From positions 37,982 through 101,981 of the forward strand of contig JTDE01000462.1 of the NCBI GenBank assembly GCA_014338405.1: DNA of 64,000 nt, given 5' to 3'. Below are positions 12,991-24,843 of this stretch, piece by piece; positions within the stretch are counted from its first letter, which is position 1; the number at the start of each line of letters is the position of its first letter. A program made the position numbers and the translations under genes. Below the pieces are notes generated by a model that saw only the letters and a program-made list of their open reading frames with translations, was not told the origin of the DNA and made no database searches. The DNA comes from Paragonimus skrjabini miyazakii (Eukaryota > Platyhelminthes > Trematoda > Plagiorchiida > Troglotrematidae).

Positions 12991-14049
12991 CTGAAACATA
13001 CTGTCACTTCGTAGGTATGTTGGCTGTGTTCCACAAGAATGCTCGCTCAGCGTGAAAATCTCGTTCAGTTTATTGCGTAGCTTTAAAAAGGGGATAGATC
13101 AAGAGGTGGAATGGAAGATCACGAATGAGTGGGTTAAACGAGATATCAAGTATGGAAGTAAACCAAGTAGTTTGTGGTTTAGAGACCATCAAGTGAAAGC
13201 ATCAGCCAAGTGAGGGATAATGAGAAAAACGACCGCATGCGCCAACCAAAACAATTTGTTGAATTTGCTGGAGTTTTTCTGGTATGTTTGACATTTAGTT
13301 CAGTTCAAATCTGTGTTGAATTTTTTAAAATACGTCTGACATGATTATGGAAAGTGATTCCTAGATGTTGTTCTACGTGCGATACCTGGACTGGACAGAC
13401 AGAGAATTTAACACATTTCTTTTCATAACAGTCTGCACGTTTGCTGAAACCTTCCTCATTTGGTGTTATTTGGTTTAGCCGCATTTTCAGCTAGACCGAA
13501 ATGCTTTTGTCAAATGGTAACCATTTTTCGACGTTGTTTGTTGCTTACTCCATTTTTGGACGGTTTTTCCGTTGGAAAATGTAAGTACCTGGTTAACTCA
13601 CATTTAATACAACAATTTTTAAAAAAAAAATTACAAATGTATTGGGCTGTAACCTATAATCTCCAATTCTTCTGACCGGTATTTCTGGTGTTTTCGAACT
13701 TGAATTACCATCCCTATTGCCCGACTCACGGAAGCTATGTTATGAAACTGTTGATTACGTCACATTGCAAATGTCGCCCTAGAATGTCAGGAACAACTTG
13801 TAAGAAGTGTTGATTTGTTTATGAGGGATTACAGGAGGTGATGAAGGGTGGTGAGAGGTGGTGAAGTGAAAATCATCGAAATAACTGTCAACTGTGGATG
13901 AAACACCCGGGGGACAGAAAGACTGCGTGCACAATCAGCATATACGGTTTGATATATACGCTACTGAACTATGGTCTGTAATCTCAGTGAGTTACATGAT
14001 GTCACAAACAAACAGTCCTCGTGATATCGGTGATAAATTGCCAAATTAC
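12991..14049. other. Intron of the Shroom-like gene (about 1.06 kb)
   Basis: This short intron lies between the first and second ASD2 exons, with GTAATT donor and TTTCAG acceptor on the minus strand. A (A)10 tract lies near 13619-13630. No other feature was seen. Confidence 0.6.
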
Positions 14050-14443
14050 CCATTTCTCTTCTGTTGTATTTTTCGCTACTCGTTGTTGAACGTAAGCCAA
14101 ACGTTCACGTTTGAAAGCAATCCTAACTGCTAGTCGTCTGGCTAAGTGTCTGAGAACTGTAGTCACTGAGGGCTTTATTTCCGGGTGTCCATTGCCCGCG
14201 GTGGTTTTCAATTGTTGTGGCTGCTCTAAATCCGAATTAGATTCGATAGAAGTGCTGGAAGCAGTCAATAACGAATCCGGAAGATGGCCGTTGATAGGAG
14301 TCTTTGTTTGTCCATTAAGTGCTAGCATGTTTTCCAATTCCGTAGAAAAATCTTGTGAAGTTCGCGGTTGGTAACACGACTGAGTCATTCGAGGGTCATT
14401 CGGATGACTATCCGACTTCCTCGTTGGCTTATCAGGCTGTGAA
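14050..14443 (-). CDS. Shroom-like gene, exon with first ASD2 segment
   Basis: A 394-bp exon with acceptor TTATTTTCAG (one base completes a split codon) and donor AAATGG|GTAATT in phase 0. It encodes about 131 residues. Roughly the first 90 are polar, Ser/Thr/Pro-rich and probably disordered. Then comes a basic helix, TVLRHLARRLAVRIAFKRER, continuing LAYVQQRV. This resembles the start of Shroom ASD2, whose first helix reads like ELIxSISRKLxVLREARESLLEDV. It joins in phase with the 12769-12990 exon, whose sequence matches the next ASD2 helix. Family role: binding of Rho-kinase and apical constriction; role in this organism unknown. Confidence 0.66.
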
Positions 14444-17400
14444 CTGAAAATAATCAGAAACATCACGAAATATATGGACAACCGTTATACAGACACAAAA
14501 TTTACCAAACCCACAATATATAACTTAGGTTGGCAGGTATATGTATTGATAAGAGTGATTGGACCACTTATGCCGTAATGTTAGGAGGATAAATAGACCG
14601 AGAACTAATTTCATAACTTCAGCACATCAATTTACACAGTGTACAGATAAGCATATACATACAAGCAAGACCACGGTGTCCCTTGGTGAAATATTTTACA
14701 ATGTTGTGGATGAAGTGCAAGTGAACGGAGGATGATGAACGAACCCAAACGTTAAAGTGTTATCACTTTGAAATACTTGCAGTTTAGGGCATTGAATATA
14801 TTCTTGCTGAGCGAAAACAGCACTCATAACACTAATACCTAGTTTCAGGGCAGTAGCACATAGTATGATTTTGCAGTGTCATACACTGTGCAGCCTATTT
14901 GATTGGACCGTTCTGTAACCAGATGCCAAACAATAGAATGTCTCCGAAGTCTATGGTGTAATTTCGCCAACTGTTGGTTTAGTCTCCATGACACGGATTA
15001 TTTGAGATAACCAAGAACAAATCAGCAGTATGTTACAGAGAATGAAGAACATTTGTCAGACTGAATAACTTTACAATCTAGAGTTAATGATGTTCCTCAG
15101 TCATGTTGCGTTCTAGTTATGGGTTGGTGTATAAAACGTTGACTCAAAGATACGGTTGCTCATACAGTTCAGTGTAATTTCTTTTTTGTTTGTTCGCGAA
15201 AACTTTCGATATTATCATACTGACTGACTGGTATTTTAATACAACGGCGTGCCGGGGTTGTAACGCCACCAAATTGAACTGCACCCTTGAAGAAAACTGG
15301 TCACGTTAGCTGGTATTTCTCAGTGGGTGTGCAGTAAACGTGATAATTGAGCAGCGGTGGTTTCGGCGTATGCCCATATCTACATAGAACACTTGAATGA
15401 CCTTCCTTTCAGTCAGCTCAGTAGCACCTTACGCAAAATCAGAACGATCTTCAATCGCTGTCGCAGGAATGGATACTCAGGTTAAACTCTCCAAACACGC
15501 AATTTTTCACTCAAGATTACTGACATAAAATTGCGGCTCATCAATCTGTCTACTACAGTGGAATCGATTGTCAAATTTGTGGTTATTGCCGACCAGCACA
15601 TCGAGCACGATGGAATTATGCTGTGGCATGCGAATTAATGAAATGCATGCACACAGTCCTGTGAGAAACGGTGATTACGCGAATGACCAGTATTCATCAG
15701 GGGTCATCTTAATCGATAGTCACTGAGACATGCTTTAGTCGTTCTGGGGATGTGGATACTCTGCGTGTGTACGTATGTATATGTACAGTAAGTGTGAATC
15801 ATGGCAAAACACACTACATTCCATGTGCATGTCATTTACGTGCTGAATGAACACTGCAAATCCCCTTGTCTGAATTGTGTTGGACAATGTGTGTAGAAGA
15901 GAACACTAAAAGACTCCATACATTTTGTTTGACACTTTCAACAATACCAAAAGATGTTCCCATCAGCGCGGATGTACATACCTCAGCAAGACAGATGACA
16001 CAATGACAGCTGTAGCACCCAACATGGTACAATGAATCGTAGCTAATAGGTCCGGAACCGTAAATCTTACCCGCACTCATAACACGGTCATTAACTAAGT
16101 GATCAGGATTGGCGTTGAAGTAGAAATCAGAAATTCTTTTGCAATTTTAAGACCGTTACAATGTGTACCGGAATTATGTAATACCTGCGTGTGCACAGAT
16201 GATCGAAGGGTGACCTACTCTACCATAATTTGACAATCCGCAAAACACTTGCAGTTTTGCTATGGAACCTTGTTAACTCAAATCTGAACTCCTAACAACT
16301 CGTCCGAACACTGTGAACTGTAATATGTGAATACTTTTGGGCTGAATTTGGCTATATTGTAACGTATACTTTTAATTTGCTATCTGTTTATATGATATAC
16401 TGAGTGCATGGGTGTACCATAATGTTCACTGTTTCTGCTTCGAGTTTTGTACTTGTAGTGATTGTTCAGAGTAAGTAATCGGTCAAACATTTAGTCGATC
16501 AATGTGCAACAAACTCAACCAATCAGGGAACAGTAAGTATGCCTCAGTAAGTGAACAGGAATCATGTATTGTGCCACAACCTAAGCCGTCATTTCGGGTA
16601 GTTAAGACGTACTTCGTTTGCCAATGTATTCCCGAGTACCTTAATCTTCCCAGCACTGAGTCAAAGCTGTTGTGTTCCTGTTCGGATGCTATCAGCAGTA
16701 GGCCTTACAGGCTGTAACAACGGTAGAGAAAACACGTGAGTCAGTAGAAATTCACACTGTATTGTCGCACTTACAAGCTGTAACTTCATTCTTATGTGCG
16801 TGGACGAATGGGTCGTTGATCGTTGAAGGCGCGATCAATCAGAACGCAGCCTGAGTCCTGAAACGAGTGTGGGGCACACAGGCTGCCCAGATGCGTATAC
16901 AACAAAAGCTAACGAACGGGGGACCTCTAGACAAACAGCATAAACGATCGGGAGGTACAAAAAGCTATCATTCTTGGTACATCGCCGTCGTCGTTGAACC
17001 AACAAACGAACCTTTGTTTCTGGAAGTGATTTACTAATAATTTCTATCACTCATGGTTGTGTTGGTCGTCGAATGAGTGTAAGCGAGACAACCAGCTAGT
17101 GGCACTGGTTTGACAAGGAGACCGAAACTTCTGAGAAGCAATGTAGTGGCTTTCAACCTGACCGTATGAGCGGCAATAACAGAATGCTTAGCTATTGTGT
17201 TCAAGACGATCCTTATCCAAGATAGAAGTGACTACCTCCAGGACCGGATCTCAGTCTTTGATTAAAGAGAGATTGTTATCAAGACTAATGTAACACCTTC
17301 AGATTGTTTTTAAATCTGAAGAGTTAATCATAACTGTTGCATATTTACGGTTGTCCTCGCTTTCACAAGATTACATGGCCAACCATTGGGTTGTAACTTT

Positions 17401-17663
17401 AGTCTCTATCACCTCAAAGTTACTCACAGGCCTCAAATTGCAGCGACTCAACAAAATCAAGGAATTTGAACAGAACAGTTCGAACACGAAAACTGGTAGA
17501 TGCAAGCATTTAGTATTGACTCATCAGTACCAAATGTATAATAACCTGAAACGGTTGTTTTATATCAAACAGTTAGGGGGATAGTGTGGATAGTCAATCT
17601 GTGGGTTAGGAAAGGTCACTAAGTCCAGGGAAGAGTCAAGTTTACGAGCAATTGTTTCTGAAC

Positions 17664-18839
17664 CTACAGGGTCGGCTTTTGTAGACTGATTACGATAGCC
17701 TCAGGAAACCGCAAGATTATTGGCTTGGAGTGATGTAGTAGGATTTTGAATGCACAAACTGGGTCGATAACGTGACCTGTGCTTAGGACGTGTCTTGCAA
17801 CTGCGGACGCTGGTTGCTTGTGTGTTTCAAAGACATGGTCGTTCTTCTGTAGTACAGAGTTCTGCGTCCATTTAGGCAAGTGTTCCTTCACTATGGAGAT
17901 CAAACACCTCTCAGTTCTGCCTATGTAATTTTCTTTACAGCTACATGTAAATTGGTAAACATAATGTGAAGTGGTACCGACAGGCTGATCTCCTTTGATT
18001 GAAGGCATAGGCAGCTTCTTGGTCCCAGCTAGTACACAAAGTTTGGCTGCGTTGAATGTTCGTTTAGTCGAATTCACTAGTACTTGAGTTGTTTGATGCT
18101 TGCTATAATCACCTTTAAAAGGCAATTCTATATAAACCTTCTTTTTCATCACTGTAGCTACCGGTTCGCAAGGTGGTTTTGGTCTACTATGCTTATCTAT
18201 GGACCTTTTCGGATGCCCAGTAGATCGTATTACAGATATGATCAAGTTTAATTCCTTTGCAAGACTATCCTGTGTACAGATTCGTCCTGCTCGTGTGAAT
18301 AGTGTACTTACTAGTGCGCTTTTATGATGGACCAGTATGAAACTACTAAAGTTCAGGCATTGACGAGACCATGTGGATTTCTTATAGACAGTTCTTTTAA
18401 TAGAACCATCCTCCCGGCGTTTTATGAGTATATCTAGAAACGGCAAACAATTATCGGTCTCGAATTCACAAGTTACCTTCAGATTGGGATGGCAACTATT
18501 TAAGCGGTGCACTAGGTTATCTATTGCCTGGTTGGACCGACTGAATACTAGTGTATCATCAACGTAGCGTTTGTAGTATGACAGATTCACTATGTCTCCA
18601 GCTAACTCTTGTTCAATCCTTAACATGAAAAAGTCTGCTAAGATGGGCCCTAATGGACTTCTCATGGCTACCCCATCTACTCAGCGGTAAGATCGATCAA
18701 GAAAACGGAAACTGACATTTTCAGCGCATAATAATAAAGTTTCCTTCAGAACACCGCTAGGTAGAGGTAGAGTAGTGTGGCTCGTTTCGACAAGCTCATA
18801 AATATAATCAATCGTCTCATGCAGTGGGACATTTATAAA
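17664..18839 (-). mobile_element. Penelope-like retroelement (RT + GIY-YIG), 5'-truncated
   Basis: On the minus strand a 333-codon open frame (18665-17664) starts inside the reverse transcriptase at RSPLGPILADFFM, a PLE hallmark. The catalytic YVDD is at residues 34-37. The C-terminal half carries a GIY-YIG endonuclease. YVYQ is at 235-238, preceding a CSC pair, and YIGR is at 247-250. An H-x6-H stretch follows at about 292-298 (RHVLSTGH), and a likely catalytic Glu is at 322 in RFPEAIVI. Upstream coding continues in the same frame (NVPLHETIDYIYELVE) up to a TGA at 18840-18842, broken once by TGA at 18681-18683. The N-terminal part of the element is missing or unrecognisable, so the copy is inactive. 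RT and endonuclease are otherwise open, suggesting a fairly recent insertion. PLEs use the endonuclease to nick target DNA for reverse transcription. Confidence 0.88.
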
Positions 18840-19399
18840 TCAAGGAAAGCAAAATAAACGAAGAATAAGCAGGAACTTGATACAGTTGAGGGTGCCCTAA
18901 GTATATTTTTCAATGTGAGTGGTCTTGGGTCATTGAAGCTTTTACAGGGAGCCGACAACCATCGTTTTTTTAAGTCTAAAGTCTACTTTTGGTTGAGGTT
19001 CTTGCAAAGTTTTCTGAAACTGTCCCCTTCGCCACAGTGTTCCACAGAAATACTTGAATCTGTTAAGGCCGGTGTATGCCTAATTTGCAAACAGAATGTA
19101 TGGAGAACTGTCTGGTGTGGTTCTCACTGTTGGTAGTGTTCGTCATGGTTTCCCGATATCCTCCCTTCCATTTCAATTTTGTGGACGACATTTTCGGAGA
19201 TGAGTTTAGTAAACCCAATGAACTTGATATAGAGTTTAATCCTCCCATTAAGTTAACCGACACATTGTCTTGCTCAGTCTATCGGACGAATGTATGCATA
19301 CTACGTTGAAAAATATATGCGACTGAACTGGTGTTCATGTGGTAAACTTCACATCTTCAAACTGTGACACTCTTATCAGAACTGGGGCATTTTCATTTT

Positions 19400-19990
19400 T
19401 CATATCATATCATAATCATATCATAATAACAGCCATGAGCCTGACCAAAAGGTACTGTGGCTCGGGCCGCCGTTCACCTCAACAGTGACGTAGAATATCC
19501 TAGAAGAAAAAGTTACTGAGGAGGCTGAGAATTAATGAGAGAAGGCTAACAGGAAGAATTACAAATGGTATGNNNNNNNNNNNNNNNNNNNNNNNNNNNN
19601 NNNNNNNNNNNNNNNNNNNNNNNNNNNNNNNNNNNNNNNNNNNNNNNNNNNNNNNNNNNNNNNNNNNNNNNNNNNNNNNNNNNNNNNNNNNNNNNNNNNN
19701 NNNNNNNNNNNNNNNNNNNNNNNNNNNNNNNNNTGCAATTCTCGCTGATATCTCATCAGAAATATTACAGGTTGATGAGATAGTGCTACCCAAGTATGTG
19801 AAACTGTCCACAGTCTCAAGCGGAATACCTGCAATGAAGAAGATAGGAGTCGAAGTGCCCCAGTCTTGAAGCAACACTTTGCACTTTGAAGGTGCAAAGC
19901 GCATTCCATACAAACCAGCTCGGTCGCTCAACCTGTCCAGCATGGTCTGCATATCAGTCTTTGATTCACTTATGTGGATCATTATACAAT
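19400..19990 (-). mobile_element. RTE-like LINE fragment with assembly gap
   Basis: The minus strand encodes the end of a LINE reverse transcriptase: ESKTDMQTMLDRLSDRAGLY, then a KCKVLL block and VDSFTYLGSTIS, up to DEISARIA, where the N run begins. On the other side of the gap (19572 downward) the sequence matches the last codons and 3' UTR of the copy at 37800-38362. It ends in an ATGATATGATTATGATATG-type tail near 19400. The 5' boundary near 19990 is where RT similarity fades, so this copy is 5'-truncated. Class: non-LTR retrotransposon of the RTE/CR1 endonuclease-RT type, common in flukes. Confidence 0.82.
19573..19733. other. Assembly gap (161 N) inside a LINE copy
   Basis: This run of unknown bases lies between the RT block ending DEISARIA and the last few codons of the LINE. 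By comparison with related copies here, about 200 codons (roughly 600 bp) should lie between. Either the gap is undersized or the copy carries a deletion. Confidence 0.95.
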
Positions 19991-20347
19991 GTCAGTGAGG
20001 AAAAGCGGAAGCATATTTGTAATTACCGACCTGCATCATCTATGTTGTCGTAAGGATTGTGGTTCAAAGGAAGGGTATATAGTGCTTGCTCGCCATCTGT
20101 TTTACTGTATGGTTCGTAACATGGATCTGTTAGCGAGTATGGCATCAACAAACTTGCTGCGTTTGATCACCATTGCCTCTACCAGCTAGTCCACATCAAG
20201 TACAATGGCACTGTGAGTAACACGGCAGTATACCGGCATTTATTCAGCAATACTCCTAAAATTTGATCAATTGGTGTAATAGACAGTTTACACAGTCATT
20301 CCTGATTAAGTTACCCACCCCTTGGGTCGGCTCATCCTTCGCCGGTA

Positions 20348-20480
20348 GGTGTAGATTCACAGGGTGGAGTCTACACCCCAAATAGAAGCATCTACCAGCG
20401 TAAATGGTTGCAAATTCTGGAATATACTTGTTTTCACGCTTAATCTATTACAAAATAGGTGAGGGGTTTCGCTGAACCCC
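20348..20480. repeat. Two short hairpins in non-coding DNA
   Basis: GGTGTAGA (20348-20355) pairs perfectly with TCTACACC (20370-20377) around a 14-nt loop. Further on, GGGGTT (20463-20468) pairs with AACCCC (20475-20480) around a 6-nt loop. No promoter boxes, T-run or coding context were seen, so function is unknown. Chance or a repeat relic is likely. Confidence 0.35.
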
Positions 20481-23400
20481 CAAATCTACTTGAAAAGGCA
20501 TGTGCAGCGAAGGTCGCTCTGACAAGCAACACACTTTCCATCGTAGACATCCCACACACCCGATGCTAGGCGTTCCACAAAGGTCAAATTCCGTAGGTAA
20601 GAGTTGTAAAAAATTATCCTCCTTTGTCCAAATTTATATGTTAACGAAAATTACAACAAAAAGCATGTTTAATTTAAAATACGCTGTGCACATATGGCAC
20701 TCAAATTTCACCACCTGACCGTAACTTAGTTTGTGAAAGATATTAATATTTGGACTGAACGCAAACAAGCTAGCAAAGCAGATTGTTTCGACTGTAAAAT
20801 GTTATCTATCACTTTTGACAATTGCATCTTAAAGGGAGTTGGTGGTTTAACGCTGTCATGACATAAATCAGATCCGTCGATTTCCCTAAAAGCATGAAGT
20901 TCACCGTGGGAGACCGCAGAAGGAGAGAGAGCGTAATGCGGGAGCCCACCTATACACCTGGGGTCAGAGAGAAACTTTGCGTCACTCAGACTAGGATCGC
21001 CTGCTTTCCCAAGAGTGATTCTATTTAACAGCTTCTCATAATTAGTAACGGAAAGTAATCAACAGGTGGTAGCAGCTGATCACCTTGTCCTCATTTTTGG
21101 CACATACCATGGTCATGTGGGTGAAGTGAAACATTGGAATGCATTTCATCACTGATTCTAGTTGTTAGCACTTATTATACTGACTGTGTATATATTTGTT
21201 TATGCTCGCCATCGAAACGTGCGTTCTCGCCGATACGAATTGGCAGTCCGGATTCGAATGTCGAAGTTACAGTAGATGTTCTAACGAAAATCATTCAGCA
21301 AGAAAAATGTTACTTTCCCATTAAAAACTCAAACCACAGTATTCTTCATTTAAATTGGAATAACTAACAATATCCCTTAGACTGAACTTTGAGTTGGAAG
21401 GAGTTATTAGTACTGAGCCGCTTAGCACCAAATGCGAGCAACTTTGTCCTCAGTGAAATTTGCCATCCGATACAAACAGACTCAAACAAGTGTTCGCCGC
21501 CAACCGTCATTTTACAGCCAAGGACGAGTCAGCCATGGGGATCATTAGTCGTTCAAAACAGTGATTGAAATTCTACAATGAGCAGATTTTCAGACAGAAA
21601 GTTGCGTACTAACACACCAGGTCAAATATCACTATGTGTGATCATAAGCAGGTTGGAGAGCTTAGTTAAGTTTGTTGTCTGTTTTCTAACAGTCTGGAAG
21701 TTCGGGAACTGAATAGCTGTGCAAAGGTGAGCTGGGCAATTGAATTAATTCGAAGCCATTTATAAGAACCGCCCATAAACAATGAGTATGGTGATGGGCG
21801 TCAAGATACTGCTTCATTCAGCTGCCTAAATGGTCTGGGTAAACTGTTACAGGTTTGAGATTAAGTCCCCAGTGAACCAATTTCGTTCACCTGAGTGAAC
21901 ACCTCCCCGTCGAAAACCTAACAATGATGGCATATTGCGAATTATTTGTCGTAATCACATCGTCAAAACATTGTTGATAAGGTACAAGACGATAGGCCAA
22001 TGACTGCGAGATTTGGTGGTATATCTCAAAGAAACTACGAGGAATGATCAACCCTTTACGCATCGCGAAAATCGAACGAGCTGTAGCGAAAAAGATCGGC
22101 AGCAACAATCAAACAGATAAGGTCCACAAGAAATGAATAACACTCACGTAACAACTTCATGTCTTTGTGGGCTGGAGGCCGGGCCTGTAAACATGAGCCT
22201 TGGCTATTTTGTTGCGTGAGAACCCATAGATAAATTATCAGTTTGTGACAGACTGGTCGAACATCCAACCCACGAAGACGCAAGAACTCAGAACTTAAGA
22301 TAGTCGAGGCAACCAGCTAGTCAATTTACGATCAAGTCCCATTCCCAGGGACGGCTGAGAGTAACAGTTACGGGCTTCCCGATCTGTGACTTAGTCACAA
22401 TGTGCACGAGCAAATCACTGAGTTGTCATATAGTAATGCTTGTCAGGAAAACGATGACAGAAAATTACTCATTAAGAATCAGTTACACCTAGAGTGAGTA
22501 ATGTCGACCTTAAGAAAATGGACTGATTAAAACATGTACTCACTTCTCAGCTTGGATGTCGAGCAATTAAACTCTAATCTCACGGCAACTCAGATCACAT
22601 ACAACACGATGTATCGGGTTTCACACGCGGAGCCGTGTTCGAATTGTGGCAGATACATGCACTATTGACGAGGTTTAGCAAACGTGAAAGTAATTGTTTG
22701 CGGAAGGAGATGACTGAAAAGCCCACGGAAATGCGACAGCGGTTTTGGGTGATTTTTGGTTTATATAAATCAAAATCGCCTATTTCTCACCGATAAAATG
22801 CAAAGTGTACTTTGAGCCTTCTCTGCTAACACTAGAGGCTCAGTAGGGATAAGCAAAAATCAAGGGTATACCACATTTAAAAACGTTTTCTGCTTAATAC
22901 CCATCTTAACTAGTCCTGCCATGAACAGTGACCTGTGAACCGAAAATGTGGCCAAAAGTAGTAGCTGGTCATCATAGGGTGGATTTTTTCTGACCATTGC
23001 AACGTCGTTCCTGTGTGCTTCAGGATGTCGAAGGTTACTTGGCTCACCCTGATTATGATAAGAAGCAAAGGGATTGCATTTAATTACGTCTTGAAGCCAC
23101 TGGTATCCTCTGCTAATGTATACTTCGGAGGTCATTGTTATCCATGAAGACATCTGAAACTGCTACGCTTCTCTATGCACGAAATCATTGTCCACTTTGT
23201 TCACACATGTTCCTTCATTTTAGCCAACTTCACTGTGTTTCGTTATCATCGCCTTGCATGAAATCAAAAATGTGTCGTATAAGAAATGTGCCCTCATACT
23301 GGTGAACATGGATTGCATATACGTCAAAGATCGCAACTGCGTGCTGAATGAGCAACCTGGTGGGTGCATGACGGAACGGCCATGCCAAGCTAACTGAACT

Positions 23401-24204
23401 ATGAGGGTAACCTCGGAGCTCGGTAAGTTACATCTATCAGCCTTGTTTTCCGTTTGCTTCGTGAACTTTGTGGGTGATGTTTGACCTTGTATGCACGCTT
23501 CAAGCCCAGCTAAACAATAACGTTGACATAGGACTGCTGCTTACGCTATCGTATGGGCGGTTTCTTTAGACACACGCATGCACACGCACCACGCATGCAT
23601 CATTGATCGATATTTACTTTCATTCCACCGTAGACAGATGACTCGTACAAACAAAGTGACAAGATTAGTCTAATGTACTGTTGCATTTTTGAAACACACT
23701 TTTGTTTCTTAAGGTCAGTCAAAAAAAGTCAAGCGTATGACGCGTATTTCGCGTCCGGCATCCTAAGACTGCCAACTGAGTTTCGACAGTGGGCGAGGGG
23801 CGTGGACGTCAATGGTCGAATGTATGGTCCAGGTTAGTAAACGTTGTTTCAACAATCCCTTTCAGTTTGTACATGTGGGGTTGGTCCACTACCAATTCAA
23901 ATACGTAGAACTGGCTATCACAGAATCGAAAATCCATCACAAAACATCAACAGACAGTCACGGATTGTGGAACAGATGTGGTATAGTCAAAGGTCAACTG
24001 ACTGATGAACCAAAAATCTGCTAAAACTTCGTAAGTTTCTACTGGCAAGCATATTGTCAACGCATACTGGAGCATACGTTGACTATTTCCCGAAAACCGA
24101 AGAGGTTTTATTCAAATAAATAGTAATTACCGAGAGGGAGTGGACTTTTCAAGTATCATGAATTAGTGCTGTTAGATAAGCATTAAATATTTCAACCTGC
24201 TTAC

Positions 24205-24843
24205 CCATTATGGTCATCAGAGTATGCCGAACAACTCCCAGCTCCGTTACTTTCCGTTGTACCATTTGTGCGGCCATGCTTGTTGTGCGCCTCGTTTACT
24301 TCAGCCGGAGGGACCAACTGTAACGCTTCACGAAGCCGAAACTCCAAGCCCCCAGCAGAGGATTGTTGTGTTTCGCTGGTAGAAGTGATACCCAACCTAA
24401 GTAGAATTAGCCCTACTGAGTTGCGCCTATCGACTGGGAGTTGCTGGATCAACTGCAATAACTTCTGATCTGACTGGCGTTCTCTGTCCGTTTTTTCCAA
24501 CCAAACCACTGTAGGAGTGAACATATGACTTGGCGAAAGACAGTGAACGGAATTTCGTAGAGGAGTGCTCTGCAAGGTCACCGATGTTCTCGGACTCATA
24601 ATTTGCACTGGTGTTGGGGAGAACGCCGAGTGAATGGGCCCGTTTGGAGTAGCCGTACTAAAAGTGGTATTGCGACTGGGAGTTGGTTGTTGCTCAGGTG
24701 TATGTGCTTGGAAGCGTTCCAACGAAGCGGAACGTACAGAACGTGGATCGGTCTTACGAAATCCTGCGTTTGGTCTGCTGTAGTTACCACCAAAACCAGA
24801 CCGGAAATTGGGACGATTTCTTATGTAAGATTCTGGGTGAATA
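24205..24843 (-). CDS. Shroom-like gene, Ser/Thr/Pro-rich central exon
   Basis: A 639-bp exon on the minus strand with acceptor TTATATTGCAG (one base completes a codon) and donor AATGG|GTAAGC (two bases of a split codon). These phases match the exons on either side. About 212 residues. The first 130 are low-complexity, rich in Ser, Thr, Pro, Asn and Arg with SP/TP sites, typical of a disordered linker. From TVVWLEKTDRERQSDQKLLQ onward a helical Leu-rich stretch of about 60 residues appears (LLRLGI, LEFRLREALQLV), ending in a polar tail. I recognise no catalytic domain. Its place upstream of the ASD2 exons fits the long disordered middle region of Shroom proteins. Confidence 0.72.

Larger units (their letters stand above)
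14444..24204. other. Intron of the Shroom-like gene (about 9.8 kb)
   Basis: The intron hosts a Penelope-like element (17664-18839) and a minus-strand LINE copy (19400-19990), listed separately. Around 18900-19315 there are overlapping open frames on the plus strand without recognisable domains or clear splice sites. The remainder, 14444-17660 and 20500-24200, shows no supported gene or RNA. Confidence 0.5.
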